This document shows, piece by piece, positions 63,042 through 64,000 of a DNA stretch of 64,000 bases. The stretch's first letter is position 1. Every line of letters begins with the position of its first letter. Source of the DNA: Acidovorax sp. A79 (lineage in GTDB: Bacteria > Pseudomonadota > Gammaproteobacteria > Burkholderiales > Burkholderiaceae_C); NCBI RefSeq assembly GCF_041154505.1, contig NZ_AP028672.1, positions 3,202,501 through 3,266,500 on the forward strand. The letters run 5' to 3'. The notes beneath the pieces were generated by a model that worked only from the letters and a program-made list of their open reading frames with translations, had not been told where the DNA came from and searched no databases. The position numbers and the translations under genes were made by a program.

Positions 63042-64000
63042 ATGGCATTCCTGGAAGGCAAATGGGGCTGGGCCCTGCTGCTGGCCGCCGGGCTGGCGTT
63101 TCCCCTGTTCGTGGGCAATGACTACCACCTCACGGTGATGGGCACCGCCTACATCTTTGCGATCGCCACCATCGGCCTGAACCTCATCACGGGCTACACG
63201 GGGCAGTTCAACCTGGCGCACAGCGGCTTCATGGCGGTGGGCGCCTACACGGTGGGCATCCTCACGGTGGACCACCAGGTGCCGTTCTGGGTGGCGTTCG
63301 CGCTCTCGGGCGTGGTCACCACCGTGCTGGGCTTCTTCATCGGCGTCCTGTCGCTGCGGCTCAAGGGGCACTACTTCTCGATCTTCACGCTGTGCGTGGG
63401 CTACATCATGTTCCTCGTGATCGAGAAATGGGAAGGGCTCACCCATGGCACGGTGGGCATCATCGGCATCCCCGCCCCGTCGCCCATCGGGGGGCTGCGG
63501 TTCGACACGCCGCTGGCGCTGTACTACCTGGCCTTCTTCTGGCTGGTGGTGGGCATGTGGGCCATGCGCCGTATCGTCAACTCGCTGCTCGGGCGCACCT
63601 TCATGGCCATCCGCAACAGCGACGAGCTGGCTGAGTCGCTGGGCATCAACCTCATGCGCAACAAGGTGCTGGCGTTCATGCTGTCGGTGTTCTACGCGGG
63701 TATCGCGGGGGGGCTGTATGCGGGCTATGTGCGCTTCATCGGGCCCGGCGTGGCGGGGGTGGAGCACACCTTCGACATGACCATGTACATGCTCATCGGG
63801 GGGCTGGGGACGCTGCTGGGCCCGTTGCTGGGCGCGCTCGCCATGCCCTGGCTCACGCAGTACCTGCAGTTCCTGCAGGAGTACCGCTTCCTTGTCTTCG
63901 GTCCCATCCTCGTGCTGCTGGTGATCTTCGTGCCGCACGGCATCGTGGGCACCTACCTGGGCTGGAAGGCACGCCGCGCCACCCGGCCGTCCGCCACACC
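63042..64000 (+). CDS. livM: Branched-chain amino acid-type ABC permease LivM (partial at window end)
   Basis: 319 visible residues of a LivM permease: GLNLITGYTGQFNLAHSGFMAVGAYT and the EAA-like loop FMAIRNSDELAESLGINLMRNKV. The reading frame is still open at the window edge, after the final membrane helix, so only the C-terminal tail is missing. Immediately after livH. Confidence 0.88.
   Translation, partial: MAFLEGKWGWALLLAAGLAFPLFVGNDYHLTVMGTAYIFAIATIGLNLITGYTGQFNLAHSGFMAVGAYTVGILTVDHQVPFWVAFALSGVVTTVLGFFIGVLSLRLKGHYFSIFTLCVGYIMFLVIEKWEGLTHGTVGIIGIPAPSPIGGLRFDTPLALYYLAFFWLVVGMWAMRRIVNSLLGRTFMAIRNSDELAESLGINLMRNKVLAFMLSVFYAGIAGGLYAGYVRFIGPGVAGVEHTFDMTMYMLIGGLGTLLGPLLGALAMPWLTQYLQFLQEYRFLVFGPILVLLVIFVPHGIVGTYLGWKARRATRPSAT

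Overview
The window looks like chromosomal DNA of a high-GC, metabolically versatile betaproteobacterium of the family Comamonadaceae (Acidovorax-like). This is inferred from gene content, from the short interspersed element (ATAGCT next to an AGCGCTT/AAGCGC hairpin) that recurs between genes, and from architectures typical of that family. No rRNA, tRNA, CRISPR array or intact transposase was found.

Layout. (1) 1-7.4 kb is an anaerobic/nitric-oxide block: divergent norR and quinol-dependent NO reductase norB with three NorR boxes and a sigma-54 promoter, a hemerythrin protein, then a class III ribonucleotide reductase. Its glycyl-radical domain is a separate 66-residue gene between nrdD and nrdG, and the promoter carries two NrdR boxes. 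(2) 7.5-16.4 kb holds housekeeping genes: a 2-keto acid decarboxylase, recQ, the homocysteine half of a split MetH, ttcA, trhP and a secreted SH3 protein. (3) 16.5-18.4 kb is a lower-GC island that reads as two integron gene cassettes with attC sites and no integrase nearby (a CALIN). One encodes a PD-(D/E)XK-like protein, the other a DUF6984 protein. (4) 18.7-30.6 kb has mixed metabolism: a membrane protein, an unknown Ala/Pro-rich protein, MFS transporter plus acyl-CoA synthetase, gdhA, ppk2, a GFA protein, an AraC regulator, an MBL hydrolase, and a LysR/PACE efflux pair.

(5) 30.8-43.2 kb is an amide-utilisation locus: a LuxR-type response regulator and a 1146-residue receptor in which an NCS1 permease is fused through a Cys-rich segment to a hybrid histidine kinase. 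Both are divergent from urtABCDE-fmdA-fmdB-amiE. The likely logic is that the receptor senses an amide- or nucleobase-like ligand, the regulator switches on the ABC importer, and formamidase and aliphatic amidase release ammonium. (6) 43.4-52.7 kb has a lipoprotein and two repeat-rich secreted proteins flanking the second MetH half, which has its own S-adenosylhomocysteine riboswitch. (7) 52.8-54.4 kb is RidA with a divergent LysR regulator.

(8) 54.5-59.9 kb is the most unusual locus: a giant membrane protein joining a GT-C glycosyltransferase-like region to a terpene-cyclase-like domain with a DSDD motif, then a UbiA prenyltransferase (ATGA overlap) and a family 2 glycosyltransferase. They may make or decorate a polyprenyl/terpenoid glycolipid, which I do not recognise as a described pathway. 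(9) 60-64 kb has shikimate kinase, a beta-lactamase-fold hydrolase, and livH with a truncated livM running off the window.
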